From an uncultured Aquimarina sp. (lineage in GTDB: Bacteria > Bacteroidota > Bacteroidia > Flavobacteriales > Flavobacteriaceae): 64,000 bases of DNA. Under the pieces are notes generated by a model. It was not told the origin of the DNA. It ran no database searches and saw nothing but the letters and a program-made list of their open reading frames with translations. Made by a program: the position numbers and the translations under genes. Each line of letters opens with the position of its first letter. Position 1 is the first letter of the stretch. The stretch is from NCBI GenBank assembly GCA_947498775.1, contig CANMLL010000007.1, forward strand, positions 1-64,000, written 5' to 3'. Positions 44,384-52,855 of the stretch are shown in pieces.

Positions 44384-45358
44384 TTAATTTTTACTGAGTT
44401 TTTGATAAAGTGAATAACTTTTTTGATATATAAAATGGTAAAGGTTTAAATTTAGATTTATTATAAAAAAGTCAATTTTATTAGCAACAATCTTAGTTTT
44501 ATTAAACTTAATTATTTTTAATACTTGATAAGCAGAATGAGGTAATTTTAGTTTTGCCCTCGCACTCATTTTTATAGTATCTATATAGGAATGCGATATA
44601 ACTAAATCAATTTTACTGCTAAATTCATCAGAAATCCCGGTTGTTTTTTTCAGTTCATTTAACCTATCTAATACAAAAAAACGATCCTCAATATTTTTAT
44701 CTTTTACATTTGTAACAATACTGCCTTCTCGAACCAGATAATAATAATAAGCATGAGGTATGGTTATACAGGTTCTGGCTTTTAAAAGAGCCCTTGGAGT
44801 AAATTCTAAATCTTCATAAAGAATCCCCTCATAGAAACTCAATTCATTATCCTGAAGAAATTCTCTCTTATAAATAAATTTCCAAATAAAGAAAAGATTG
44901 TTTAAGTGCGAAATAAAGAATTCTTCTCCGGTAATAGTATTTTGTGTTTTTTTTGGAACAAACAACCTGTCAAGTTTATCATTTAACACAACCGTATGGC
45001 CTAACCAAGAAATATCTGCTTTGTGTTTGATTAATGTATCAACAATACTCACCAAGCAATCTTCTTTAATCCAATCATCAGAATCCACAAACCAAACATA
45101 GTCTCCTATAGCATTTCTTAGGCCTGTATTTCTGGCTCCACTAAGTCCTCTGTTTTCCTGGCTTATGATTTTAAGTGAAGGTATTTCAGCTTGTAAATTC
45201 TCACATATTTGTAAACTATCATCTTTTGTTCCATCGTTTACAACTATAACTTCATAGCTATCCATACTTAATGATTGGTTATAAACACTGCGAATACATT
45301 TTTCTACATATTTTGCAACGTTATATACCGGAATTACTATTGTAAGTACTGGTTTCAT
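44384..45358 (-). CDS. GT2 family glycosyltransferase
   Basis: This 324-residue GT-A enzyme has LTIVIPVYNVAKYVEKCIRSV, EVIVVNDGTKDDS, GLSGARNTGLRNAIGDYVWFVDSDDWI with the DxD-type metal site, and YEDLEFTPR as the catalytic-base segment. This is the EpsJ/WaaE-like group common in capsule loci. It sits 4 bases downstream of the pyruvyltransferase gene and 6 upstream of the EpsF-like gene in the long operon. Specificity unknown. Confidence 0.92.
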   Translation of the reverse strand: MKPVLTIVIPVYNVAKYVEKCIRSVYNQSLSMDSYEVIVVNDGTKDDSLQICENLQAEIPSLKIISQENRGLSGARNTGLRNAIGDYVWFVDSDDWIKEDCLVSIVDTLIKHKADISWLGHTVVLNDKLDRLFVPKKTQNTITGEEFFISHLNNLFFIWKFIYKREFLQDNELSFYEGILYEDLEFTPRALLKARTCITIPHAYYYYLVREGSIVTNVKDKNIEDRFFVLDRLNELKKTTGISDEFSSKIDLVISHSYIDTIKMSARAKLKLPHSAYQVLKIIKFNKTKIVANKIDFFIINLNLNLYHFIYQKSYSLYQKLSKN

Positions 45359-45362
45359 AAAA

Positions 45363-46430
45363 TTATTTAGAAATTACACTTTTTTTAAATTCATCATAAA
45401 AAGGCACCAGGTCTTTTTTCGAAATCTGCACGTTATCACTTTTCAGGGTATTGATCAAATTTTGAATTTTTTCTTCAGAAAAATCTTCAACCAAATTAAT
45501 ATGCTCTGCATCTTCTATCCATTTATAAGAAGATTTAATTTTATGATTATTATTTAAAAAAACAAGCGCAGGAGTTCCTGTAATATAACAAAAGATCATA
45601 CCGTGTAAACGATCAGTTATCACTAGTTCTGCAGTCATAAAATCGTCCCAAATATTAAACAACGATCTCGTTCTGTTAATAAGAGATAAATTCTCGCCGC
45701 CTATGTGAGTATCCCGCTTTTTAAATCCTCCAAATTCCTTATTCACTATTTTGAACAACCTGTCTTCCTCATTCGCCAACAATTTCTTTTCTTTATCATC
45801 TCTCAAGCAAATTATGGCCCCGGATCGTTCCTTGACCATTGATCTTCTATCTTGAGTTAGTACAACATCCGGTACTAACAATGTTTTATTCTTTTTAAAA
45901 TTGGTTTTAAAAAAATCAAAAGATTTTTGTTCTCGAGCCAATAACAAAAGGTTTGGATGTTTTGAGTATACTTTGATTGCTTTTGCCAGCGCTTTTTTTC
46001 CTGGTTTTGATTCGCTGAAATCTATAGTTTGAGGGAACGAAATAATCTGATTTTTCTTAAAACCTCTGATCACCATTTGTCTGTAATGCTCAATCATAGG
46101 ATACAAATCTCCCATATTACCGCCTCCAACCGTGGTAATTATGTCTGTAGGATGTATAATTTTACTCACAAAAGCGATTCCTTCAAAAGTATGACTTATC
46201 GGAATTTGTGTAACACTATAGTTTGTAAAGGATTTCTTTAAAAAAGCATGTTGCGCATAGGTAATGGCAACATCACCCAAATTACCATAATCTGCAGCCA
46301 GAAAAATAAAAATTCTATTACTTTTACTTTTAGGAACTTTGAAATTCTTTAAGCTTTTTAGCGGTTTTGTTTTGTAATAAATCCCCAAAAGATCAGCTTT
46401 CATCGAAAAGGGTATATATTTTTTTATCAT
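45363..46430 (-). CDS. Polysaccharide pyruvyl transferase family protein
   Basis: This 355-residue protein resembles the PF04230 family (CsaB/EpsO-like). Visible signatures are RIFIFLAADYGNLGDVAITYA at the N-terminus, TVGGGNMGDLYP, IISFPQTIDFS, LLLAREQKSFDFF and, near the C-terminus, LVITDRLHGMIFCYITGTPALVF. Members transfer pyruvate from phosphoenolpyruvate to form ketals on sugars, adding negative charge to the polymer. Its start overlaps the stop of the upstream GT2 gene as ATGA (46427-46430). The acceptor sugar is unknown. Confidence 0.93.
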   Translation of the reverse strand: MIKKYIPFSMKADLLGIYYKTKPLKSLKNFKVPKSKSNRIFIFLAADYGNLGDVAITYAQHAFLKKSFTNYSVTQIPISHTFEGIAFVSKIIHPTDIITTVGGGNMGDLYPMIEHYRQMVIRGFKKNQIISFPQTIDFSESKPGKKALAKAIKVYSKHPNLLLLAREQKSFDFFKTNFKKNKTLLVPDVVLTQDRRSMVKERSGAIICLRDDKEKKLLANEEDRLFKIVNKEFGGFKKRDTHIGGENLSLINRTRSLFNIWDDFMTAELVITDRLHGMIFCYITGTPALVFLNNNHKIKSSYKWIEDAEHINLVEDFSEEKIQNLINTLKSDNVQISKKDLVPFYDEFKKSVISK

Positions 46431-47440
46431 CTTCGTCCTAATATTTTATAAATTTGCACCAAACCTTTTAACCATCGTTTTCTAAAAAAATAAATGACTA
46501 CTCGTCTTCTCAATGAAAGAGCATTTGACCCTTTATAATGCTTAATCGCATATTGATACATCTCAGAATTCCAAACTTGAGCAAGAAACTCTGCGGTAAG
46601 GCCATTATCAGCGTTTTTTTCGTTTGATATTAAATAAAAAAGACTGTGTTCTAAATAATAACCCGCCAGATAGCGTTTATACTCAATTGCAGTTAACCTA
46701 TATTCTTCTAAAATAGATCTTTTTCTAACGAATTGATTATTTATGTCATTAAAAAGATGCTCTCTATAAGATTGCGTAACCGATAATGGATTATTAACAT
46801 AATAATACAGAGGATCATTTATAGCGTAGATTCCTTTTGCATTTAAATAACACAATAGATTAAATACTCCATCTTGAAAAATCAAATTCACGTCTCTCTT
46901 TATATTGTAATCATCTAATAATTTTTTCTTGACAAAGTTCATAGTTGCAAACCACAACAAGGTTGACTTATTAGGAATATTAGGGAACGAAAGTAGTTCT
47001 AAAAAATCCTTTTTTTCTAAAACTTTATTTTTTGGAAGAATAGAAGTTCTTCTATATTCTTGTCCGTTTGTAACATAGAAATGTGAAAAGTTTACAATAT
47101 CAACATTGTACTTTTTGGCAATACTATAAGGCTTGCTTAAAAACTCTGGTGCTACATAATCATCACAATCAATCCTTGCAATATATTCTCCTTTAGCAAA
47201 TCCATGACCCCAGTTAATAGCTGTTGAAGCCCCTTTATTTTCCTGATAAAAATATCTAAATCTCTCATCTTTTTCGGCATAAGAAAGACATATCTCTTCA
47301 GTTTTATCTACAGAACCATCATTTACCATTATCAACTCATATTCCTTGAATGTTTGTGCTTTTATAGAATCCAAACATTTAACAAGGGAATCAGCTCCAT
47401 TGTAGATAGGCATGAGAATAGAAATCTTAACTTCTGACAT
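46427..47440 (-). CDS. GT2 family glycosyltransferase (paralogue of the next upstream gene)
   Basis: This 337-residue GT-A enzyme has ISILMPIYNGADSLVKCLDSI, ELIMVNDGSVDKTEEI, GEYIARIDCDDYVAPEFL and a long C-terminal helical region. It is a clear relative of the gene at 47445-48455: both have the unusual segment TSILPKNKVLEKKDFLELL / TSVLPKNQVFDKQVILDLL at the same place, then a matching LWFATMNF / LWFSCFYLF region and YYYVNNPLSVTQSYREHLF / YYYVFNANSLTQHRYKEGLL. They look like a tandem duplication adding similar sugars. The gap between them is 4 bases. Confidence 0.92.
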   Translation of the reverse strand: MSEVKISILMPIYNGADSLVKCLDSIKAQTFKEYELIMVNDGSVDKTEEICLSYAEKDERFRYFYQENKGASTAINWGHGFAKGEYIARIDCDDYVAPEFLSKPYSIAKKYNVDIVNFSHFYVTNGQEYRRTSILPKNKVLEKKDFLELLSFPNIPNKSTLLWFATMNFVKKKLLDDYNIKRDVNLIFQDGVFNLLCYLNAKGIYAINDPLYYYVNNPLSVTQSYREHLFNDINNQFVRKRSILEEYRLTAIEYKRYLAGYYLEHSLFYLISNEKNADNGLTAEFLAQVWNSEMYQYAIKHYKGSNALSLRRRVVIYFFRKRWLKGLVQIYKILGRR

Positions 47441-47444
47441 TTGG

Positions 47445-48455
47445 TTATTTAATTTTCTTTAATAAAAAATGAAGCGGATAGAAGAGTTTCAAAACAAATA
47501 ATGAAATTAGTATTTTTTTGTTTCTAGTACACTTTTTTGAATGTTTGTAATGCTTACAGCAAAAGACAAACATGGGGTCTCTACGGATTTTTTTTACATT
47601 ATCTAATGCTTTTTTATTGGGGTGATTAATATACTCGTTACGAATAAGTTCAAAAAGCGAATGCTCTAAATAATTCCGAGAAATCTCGACAATATAATCT
47701 TTCTCAAAGATACCATAATCCTTATACACTTTAATTCTCGCTTTGAATTGAGAACTGAATTTTTCAAGTAACCCTTCTTTATATCTATGCTGAGTTAAAG
47801 AATTAGCATTAAAAACATAGTAATACAAATTATCATCGATACTATAAATTTTTTCCGCACTTAATAAACTTCGTAAATTATAATCAGAATCTTCTCCTAA
47901 TAATACACTCTCATCAAAAAATAATTTATTCTTATTCACATATTGAGTACGAAACAAGTAAAAACAACTAAACCATAGTAATTTATTTTTAAGAGGATCT
48001 TTTTTTAACAAATCCAAAATAACCTGCTTATCAAAGACTTGATTTTTTGGAAGTACAGATGTTCTTTTTTCAGCATTCTCTTTTGCATCAAAATAAGTAT
48101 ATCCAAAATTTAAAAGATCAACACCATAGTGACTTGCTTTCTCATAAGCAATTTCATAGGTGTTTTCAGAAATATAATCATCACTATCCACATAAGAAAT
48201 ATATTCTCCTGTAGCTCGTTGTATACCAAAATTTCTGGCGGAAGAAAGTCCTCCATTTTGTTTATACCAATATTTAAACCTTGAATCTTTTTCACAATAC
48301 CTTTCACAAACATACTGAGAATCATCTGTAGACCCATCATCTATCAAAAGAATTTCTATGTCACTAAACGTCTGTCTTTTTAACGAATCCAAACATCTGG
48401 GAAGCAACAAAGATGTATTGTATATAGGAACAATGATGGTTACTTTGGGGTTCAT
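47445..48455 (-). CDS. GT2 family glycosyltransferase (paralogue of the next downstream gene)
   Basis: This 336-residue GT-A enzyme has VTIIVPIYNTSLLLPRCLDSL, IEILLIDDGSTDDS, GLSSARNFGIQRATGEYISYVDSDDYIS and LGEDSDYNLRSLL. It is related along its length to the downstream gene at 46427-47440. Its start overlaps the Wzx stop as ATGA (48452-48455), so it is translationally coupled to the flippase. The basic, hydrophobic C-terminus (ISLFVLKLFYPLHFLLKK) could associate with the membrane. Confidence 0.92.
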   Translation of the reverse strand: MNPKVTIIVPIYNTSLLLPRCLDSLKRQTFSDIEILLIDDGSTDDSQYVCERYCEKDSRFKYWYKQNGGLSSARNFGIQRATGEYISYVDSDDYISENTYEIAYEKASHYGVDLLNFGYTYFDAKENAEKRTSVLPKNQVFDKQVILDLLKKDPLKNKLLWFSCFYLFRTQYVNKNKLFFDESVLLGEDSDYNLRSLLSAEKIYSIDDNLYYYVFNANSLTQHRYKEGLLEKFSSQFKARIKVYKDYGIFEKDYIVEISRNYLEHSLFELIRNEYINHPNKKALDNVKKIRRDPMFVFCCKHYKHSKKCTRNKKILISLFVLKLFYPLHFLLKKIK

Positions 48456-49987
48456 TTCATTTTAAATTTGGATATATTTGTAAGTCCTAGAACCTTATTA
48501 ACCAAAGATTTGATTAATGTTATTTCGTAATCTGTATTAAATCTGGCCATTACAAAAAAATATAACACACTATAAAACAACATATTACCCATTAAAACTA
48601 TTATATTTCTATTTGGCAAATAATAATTAATAATTTCTAATAGAATTACTGATATTACTGGAACCAATACTAGCGGTGCAATTTTGATATAATATCGTTT
48701 CATGTCTAAACTGGCATGCTTTTTATAGTAAGGGATTATAAGTATTCTTTCCAATAACATAAAGATCACAGTTGTTACAATCAATGGGGTTATTCCATAA
48801 TATTTTGCCATAAAAAAGCCAATAATGGCACCAATAACTGTTAAACTAAGGAGTAATATTCCTCTAAAAGCCAGTAAGTTTTTTGCCAACAATAAATTAT
48901 TCGCAAAACCTTGAGTTAAAATTGGGGTTAGACCTATCATAATTAAGATAGTGTAATAATAAGCTTCCTGATAATCATCTCCGACCCAAAAATAAATAAA
49001 GTCCTTTCCTATAAGTACAAAACCTCCCAAAATGTAAAACAATACAATTAGAAGAATACGTGATATTTTAATAAACATATCTGTCATTTGATCGACTGGC
49101 ACATTTTTAACTGTCATCTGGATAGCTCTTGGTAAAAAAACACCTGATATTGCTCCCGAAAAAGCCCCATAATAATTCCCTAAAGTAGTTCCAACCGCAT
49201 AGACTGCTATAAGAGAGGTACTATAAAAAAGACCCAAAACTAATTGTCCAAATTGCCATCTAAGTTGATGAACCAATGCAAATACAAAAATCCAAATTGA
49301 AAATCCCAACATAGTTTTTAACAAAGGTATTTCTAATGCATGCAACTTGATTCTAACTTTAAGCTTTTTAAAAACTACAATGCCATTAAAAGCAATAATT
49401 ATCAAATTCATTATCGTGTCTAAAATCACGATTGAAACAGAGTCTCCTCCTTTAAGTAAAATGGCTACCAAAGTAATACTACGAAGAATATAACGGCATA
49501 TATTTATAAACTTGGGTAATACAAATTCTTCATAACCACTGCAAATACCTAAAAAAGCACCTCCTGGTAATACTATGGCTAAATTGAAAATTAAAATCAT
49601 AACCATCCTCTTAGCCTTATTCAATTGATCTACAGTGAGTGTTTCATTATAAAGACTATCTAAATTAAAATATAAAACCAGGCCTATCAAAACCACAACT
49701 AAGGATATGAAAAAATATATCAGATAACTATGCGCAAGAAAATTCTCTTCCCCCTTCTTGTCTTTTTCTGCCTGATATTTTGCTACAAAAGTTACAATGG
49801 TGCTATTCAAACCAAAATCAAGGACCGATAAATAACCAACAAGTGCTCCTATCATTGTGTATAACCCATATTCGGCCTGACCCAATGATCGTATTATAAA
49901 TGGAGTTAAGAGAAGACCAACTATATTTGTAAGAAAAATACTTACATAAGATAGTACAGCACCCCCCTTAAGTTGATTAATTTTCAT
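48452..49987 (-). CDS. Wzx-type oligosaccharide flippase
   Basis: This 511-residue membrane protein has about 12-14 predicted helices and the N-terminal pattern GGAVLSYVSIFLTNIVGLLLTPFIIRSLGQAEYGLYTMIGALVGYL, characteristic of MOP-superfamily polysaccharide flippases. It moves undecaprenyl-linked repeat units across the inner membrane to the polymerase. Its ATG overlaps the stop of the upstream truncated formyltransferase-like ORF (49984-49987) and its own stop overlaps the next GT2 start, so it is tightly coupled on both sides. Confidence 0.93.
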   Translation of the reverse strand: MKINQLKGGAVLSYVSIFLTNIVGLLLTPFIIRSLGQAEYGLYTMIGALVGYLSVLDFGLNSTIVTFVAKYQAEKDKKGEENFLAHSYLIYFFISLVVVLIGLVLYFNLDSLYNETLTVDQLNKAKRMVMILIFNLAIVLPGGAFLGICSGYEEFVLPKFINICRYILRSITLVAILLKGGDSVSIVILDTIMNLIIIAFNGIVVFKKLKVRIKLHALEIPLLKTMLGFSIWIFVFALVHQLRWQFGQLVLGLFYSTSLIAVYAVGTTLGNYYGAFSGAISGVFLPRAIQMTVKNVPVDQMTDMFIKISRILLIVLFYILGGFVLIGKDFIYFWVGDDYQEAYYYTILIMIGLTPILTQGFANNLLLAKNLLAFRGILLLSLTVIGAIIGFFMAKYYGITPLIVTTVIFMLLERILIIPYYKKHASLDMKRYYIKIAPLVLVPVISVILLEIINYYLPNRNIIVLMGNMLFYSVLYFFVMARFNTDYEITLIKSLVNKVLGLTNISKFKMK

Positions 49988-50274
49988 TTTATAAAGCTTT
50001 CGATTGTACCCAAGTTAATACCATAATCATTAATAATATTCTGTATTCTCCTTCTGGAAACCAATCTTAGAAATCTTGGTATCGTAACCTGAAAAATAAC
50101 CTGACCTATTACCTTAAATAAACCTAGTCTTTTTATTCTTCTTTTTAAAAAAGCCTTTTTATTCATTGGCCCATCCATAATTATTTTAACGATGTTATTG
50201 TCATTTTTTAATGCATTATAAATAGCAAAAGATGAATGATCTCCTCCTATTAACATTACGATGTTTTTCATCAT
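49984..50274 (-). pseudogene. Truncated formyltransferase-like ORF (N-terminal region only)
   Basis: This 96-residue ORF matches the first ~97 residues of the formyltransferase at 40452-41225: the shared block is DGP-x2-KK-x3-K-[KR]-RIK-[KR]-LG-x-[FY]-KV followed by a hydrophobic stretch and a basic [SK]-[RK]-RR segment. The catalytic formyltransferase domain with its Asn-His-Asp trio is absent; the ORF stops at TGA overlapping the Wzx ATG. It is 13 bases downstream of the TviB-like gene. It is either a decayed copy left by recombination at the wzx border or a retained short peptide kept for translational coupling. Confidence 0.7.
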
Positions 50275-50287
50275 ATTAAGTAAACTT

Positions 50288-51568
50288 TTACAACCTTCCC
50301 TGTACTTCTTCTTTAGTTATTCCTTTAACATCATACAAAACTCCATTTTCCTTTAATAGAGATCTTAGGTTAAGATCCATAAATTCTTTATGCGCAACAG
50401 TTAGCACTACTGCATCAAATTTTTGATTTGGCAAATTAGTTGTAGTTTCCAGATTATACTCATGTGCTACTTCGGCAGGGTTTGCCCATGGATCAAAAAT
50501 TGTGACATTTGTCCCAAAACCTTTTAAATGTTCAATAACATCAACTGCTCTGGTATTACGCACATCAGGGCAGTTTTCTTTAAAAGTTATACCTAACACC
50601 AAAACATTTGCTTGTTTGATCCGAATATCGTGTTTAACCATTAACTTAATAACTTCAGAAGCTACATATTGCCCCATACTATCATTTAATCTTCTACCCG
50701 CAAGAATTATTTCTGGATGATAACCAAATTCTTGAGCACGCTGAGCTAAATAATACGGATCTACACCAATGCAATGCCCTCCTACAAGTCCAGGTTTAAA
50801 AGGAAGAAAATTCCATTTTGTACCGGCTGCCTCTAAAACATCATTAGTATCGATATCCATTAAATTGAAAATCTTTGCCAGCTCGTTTACAAAGGCTATA
50901 TTAATATCTCTCTGAGAGTTTTCTATTACTTTTGCCGCTTCTGCTACTTTTATTGTAGGTGCCAAGTGTGTTCCTGCCGTAATAACCGAAGCATATAATG
51001 CATCTACTTTTTTTCCAATCTCTGGCGTAGATCCTGCGGTAACTTTAAGAATCTTCTCTACAGTATGTTTTTTGTCACCCGGATTTATACGTTCTGGCGA
51101 ATATCCAGCAAAGAAATCTTTATTAAACCTTAATCCGCTAATTTTCTCCAACACAGGAATACATTCTTCCTCAGTAACACCTGGGTATACTGTAGATTCA
51201 TAGATCACTATATCCCCTTCTTTTAATACCTTAGCAACCGTTTCACTTGATTTATATAAAGGCGTAAGATCGGGTCTATTATTTTTGTCTACTGGTGTGG
51301 GAACAGTAACTACATAGTAATTACAATCTTTAATATCGTCCAAATTTGCAGAACAATATAGGCCCTGATCCATATTAGGAGTCTTTTTTAGTACCGCTTG
51401 TAATACCTCATCTTCTACTTCTAATGTCGAATCTGTTCCAGACCTTAATTCATCAATTCTATTTTGATTGATATCAAAACCTATTACTGGAAATTTAGTA
51501 GCAAACAACCTTGCCAACGGTAACCCTACATAGCCTAATCCAATAATGCCTATTTTAATATTTTGCAT
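50288..51568 (-). CDS. tviB: UDP-N-acetylhexosamine 6-dehydrogenase (TviB/WbpO-like)
   Basis: This 426-residue UDP-glucose/GDP-mannose dehydrogenase family protein has an N-terminal Rossmann domain (IGIIGLGYVGLPLA), the catalytic Cys266 in GGHCIGVDPYYLA, the conserved Lys/Asn region around KVIENSQRDINIA, and a C-terminal UDP-binding domain (LGITFKENCPDVRNTR). The Vi-antigen TviB group oxidises UDP-GlcNAc or UDP-GalNAc at C6 to the uronic acid. The gene follows the TviC-like epimerase by 33 bases, and together they would provide UDP-GalNAcA or a related uronate. Confidence 0.92.
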   Translation of the reverse strand: MQNIKIGIIGLGYVGLPLARLFATKFPVIGFDINQNRIDELRSGTDSTLEVEDEVLQAVLKKTPNMDQGLYCSANLDDIKDCNYYVVTVPTPVDKNNRPDLTPLYKSSETVAKVLKEGDIVIYESTVYPGVTEEECIPVLEKISGLRFNKDFFAGYSPERINPGDKKHTVEKILKVTAGSTPEIGKKVDALYASVITAGTHLAPTIKVAEAAKVIENSQRDINIAFVNELAKIFNLMDIDTNDVLEAAGTKWNFLPFKPGLVGGHCIGVDPYYLAQRAQEFGYHPEIILAGRRLNDSMGQYVASEVIKLMVKHDIRIKQANVLVLGITFKENCPDVRNTRAVDVIEHLKGFGTNVTIFDPWANPAEVAHEYNLETTTNLPNQKFDAVVLTVAHKEFMDLNLRSLLKENGVLYDVKGITKEEVQGRL

Positions 51569-51601
51569 AATAATTTATTCTTTTAAATTTTGTAGAAGAT
51601 G

Positions 51602-52600
51602 TTATTTTAAATTTTCCCAATACCACTTTACTGCTTCTTTTAATCCCGATTTCATATCATATTCAGGGGCATAACCAAGAAGTTTCTTTGCTTTATCTAC
51701 AGATGCCAAAGAGTGCGGAACATCTCCTTTACGTTCGGGTCCGTATTTCACCTCTACATCTGCTATTGCTTTGTCGTACGCCGATAAATTCTCTTTTAAA
51801 AGTGTGGTTAATTCGTTTAGTGTGGTTCTTTCTCCAAAAGCAGTATTGTAAACATTGTTTAATGCTTCTGGATTATTAGATACCATTGCTCTTAAATTCA
51901 TTTGGATTACATTATCAATATATGTAAAATCCCTTGAAAATGAGCCATTTCCATTAATAACAGGGGATTCATGTTTCATAAATTGCATTACAAATTTTGG
52001 AATTACTGCTGCATAAGCTCCGTTTGGATCTTGCTTGCGACCAAATACATTAAAATATCGTAATCCAATTGTATCCAGATCATATGTTTTTTTGAAATTA
52101 TCTGCATACAACTCATTAACATATTTTGTGATAGCATACGGAGACAGTGGTTTCCCTATTTTATCTTCAACTTTTGGAAGGGCTTTAGAATCCCCATAGG
52201 TAGAAGAGCTCGCCGCATAAACAAAACGTTTTACTCCAGCATCTCTTGAAGCTACTAACATATTTAAAAATCCATTAACATTTACTTCATTACTTGTAAT
52301 AGGGTCATTAATCGATCTGGGCACAGATCCCAAAGCTGCTTGATGAAGCACAAAATCTACACCTTTACAGGCCTTATTGCAATCGTCTAGGTTTCTTATA
52401 TCTCCTTCAATAAAACTGAAGTTTGCATGATCAATTATAGCCGAAAGATTTTTTCTGTGACCAGTTGCAAAATTATCCAAAGCAACTACTGTGCTGCCTA
52501 TCTCGATTAATGTTTCACATAGATTAGACCCTATAAAACCGGCAGCACCGGTCACGAGAATCTTAGAAGAACGTAACTGTTCTAGTTGGTTAGTGTCCAT
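51602..52600 (-). CDS. tviC: UDP-N-acetylglucosamine 4-epimerase family SDR (TviC/WbpP-like)
   Basis: This 332-residue extended SDR enzyme has the NAD-binding GAAGFIGSNLCE, the catalytic Ser133 (AASSSTYGDS) and Tyr155-x3-Lys159 (SPYAITKY), and the LRYFNVFGRKQDPNGAYAAVIP segment typical of WbpP/TviC epimerases that act on N-acetylated or uronic-acid UDP-sugars. It is the first gene of the long leftward operon. A well-formed promoter (52661-52691) and the GGGG/CCCC element directly upstream suggest this start is the main control point for the polysaccharide. Confidence 0.93.
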   Translation of the reverse strand: MDTNQLEQLRSSKILVTGAAGFIGSNLCETLIEIGSTVVALDNFATGHRKNLSAIIDHANFSFIEGDIRNLDDCNKACKGVDFVLHQAALGSVPRSINDPITSNEVNVNGFLNMLVASRDAGVKRFVYAASSSTYGDSKALPKVEDKIGKPLSPYAITKYVNELYADNFKKTYDLDTIGLRYFNVFGRKQDPNGAYAAVIPKFVMQFMKHESPVINGNGSFSRDFTYIDNVIQMNLRAMVSNNPEALNNVYNTAFGERTTLNELTTLLKENLSAYDKAIADVEVKYGPERKGDVPHSLASVDKAKKLLGYAPEYDMKSGLKEAVKWYWENLK

Positions 52601-52638
52601 AAATAATAATTTAATTCCCTATTTTTTTAGCCCCCACA

Positions 52639-52656
52639 GACTATATTTGTATAGTC
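52639..52656 (-). repeat. Short 5' leader hairpin of the polysaccharide operon
   Basis: On the minus strand GACTATA and TATAGTC (7 bp each) flank a CAAA loop, beginning right at the predicted transcription start, seven or so bases after the -7 element. It would form a hairpin at the 5' end of the mRNA and could stabilise it. The structure is seen directly; the role is inference. Confidence 0.45.
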
Positions 52657-52660
52657 GGCG

Positions 52661-52691
52661 CAAAACTACTACTTACTTACAGAACATACAA
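52661..52691 (-). promoter_or_regulatory. Promoter of the polysaccharide operon (Bacteroidetes type)
   Basis: On the minus strand TTG (52691-52689) is followed after 20 bases by TAGTTTTG (52668-52661), an exact TAnnTTTG -7 element. The TviC-like start codon lies about 60 bases downstream. An inverted GGGG/CCCC element ends 9 bases upstream of the TTG, where an activator would sit. Confidence 0.65.
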
Positions 52692-52700
52692 CTATGTTAA

Positions 52701-52722
52701 AGGGGATTTTACCCCTATTTAG
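52701..52722. promoter_or_regulatory. GGGG-N6-CCCC element with TACCCCTA upstream of the operon promoter
   Basis: The plus strand reads AGGGGATTTTACCCCTATTTAG. The GGGG (52702-52705) and CCCC (52712-52715) arms are six bases apart, and TACCCCTA is at 52710-52717. The stretch TACCCCTATTT(T)AG is shared with 55079-55092, and TACCCCTA with 25032-25039 (minus strand). The 9-base distance to the -33 element suggests activation. Confidence 0.55.
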
Positions 52723-52855
52723 AATTCGTTTGCTTCTATTTGTTATAAAAAAGTTAAAATAGCTAATTACAAACACGTAAAAACCTAATAATCAAAACAT
52801 TAAATTATAAATCATTTTTTATTAACTATAACGTTTTCTTAAATTAGCATTAGAA

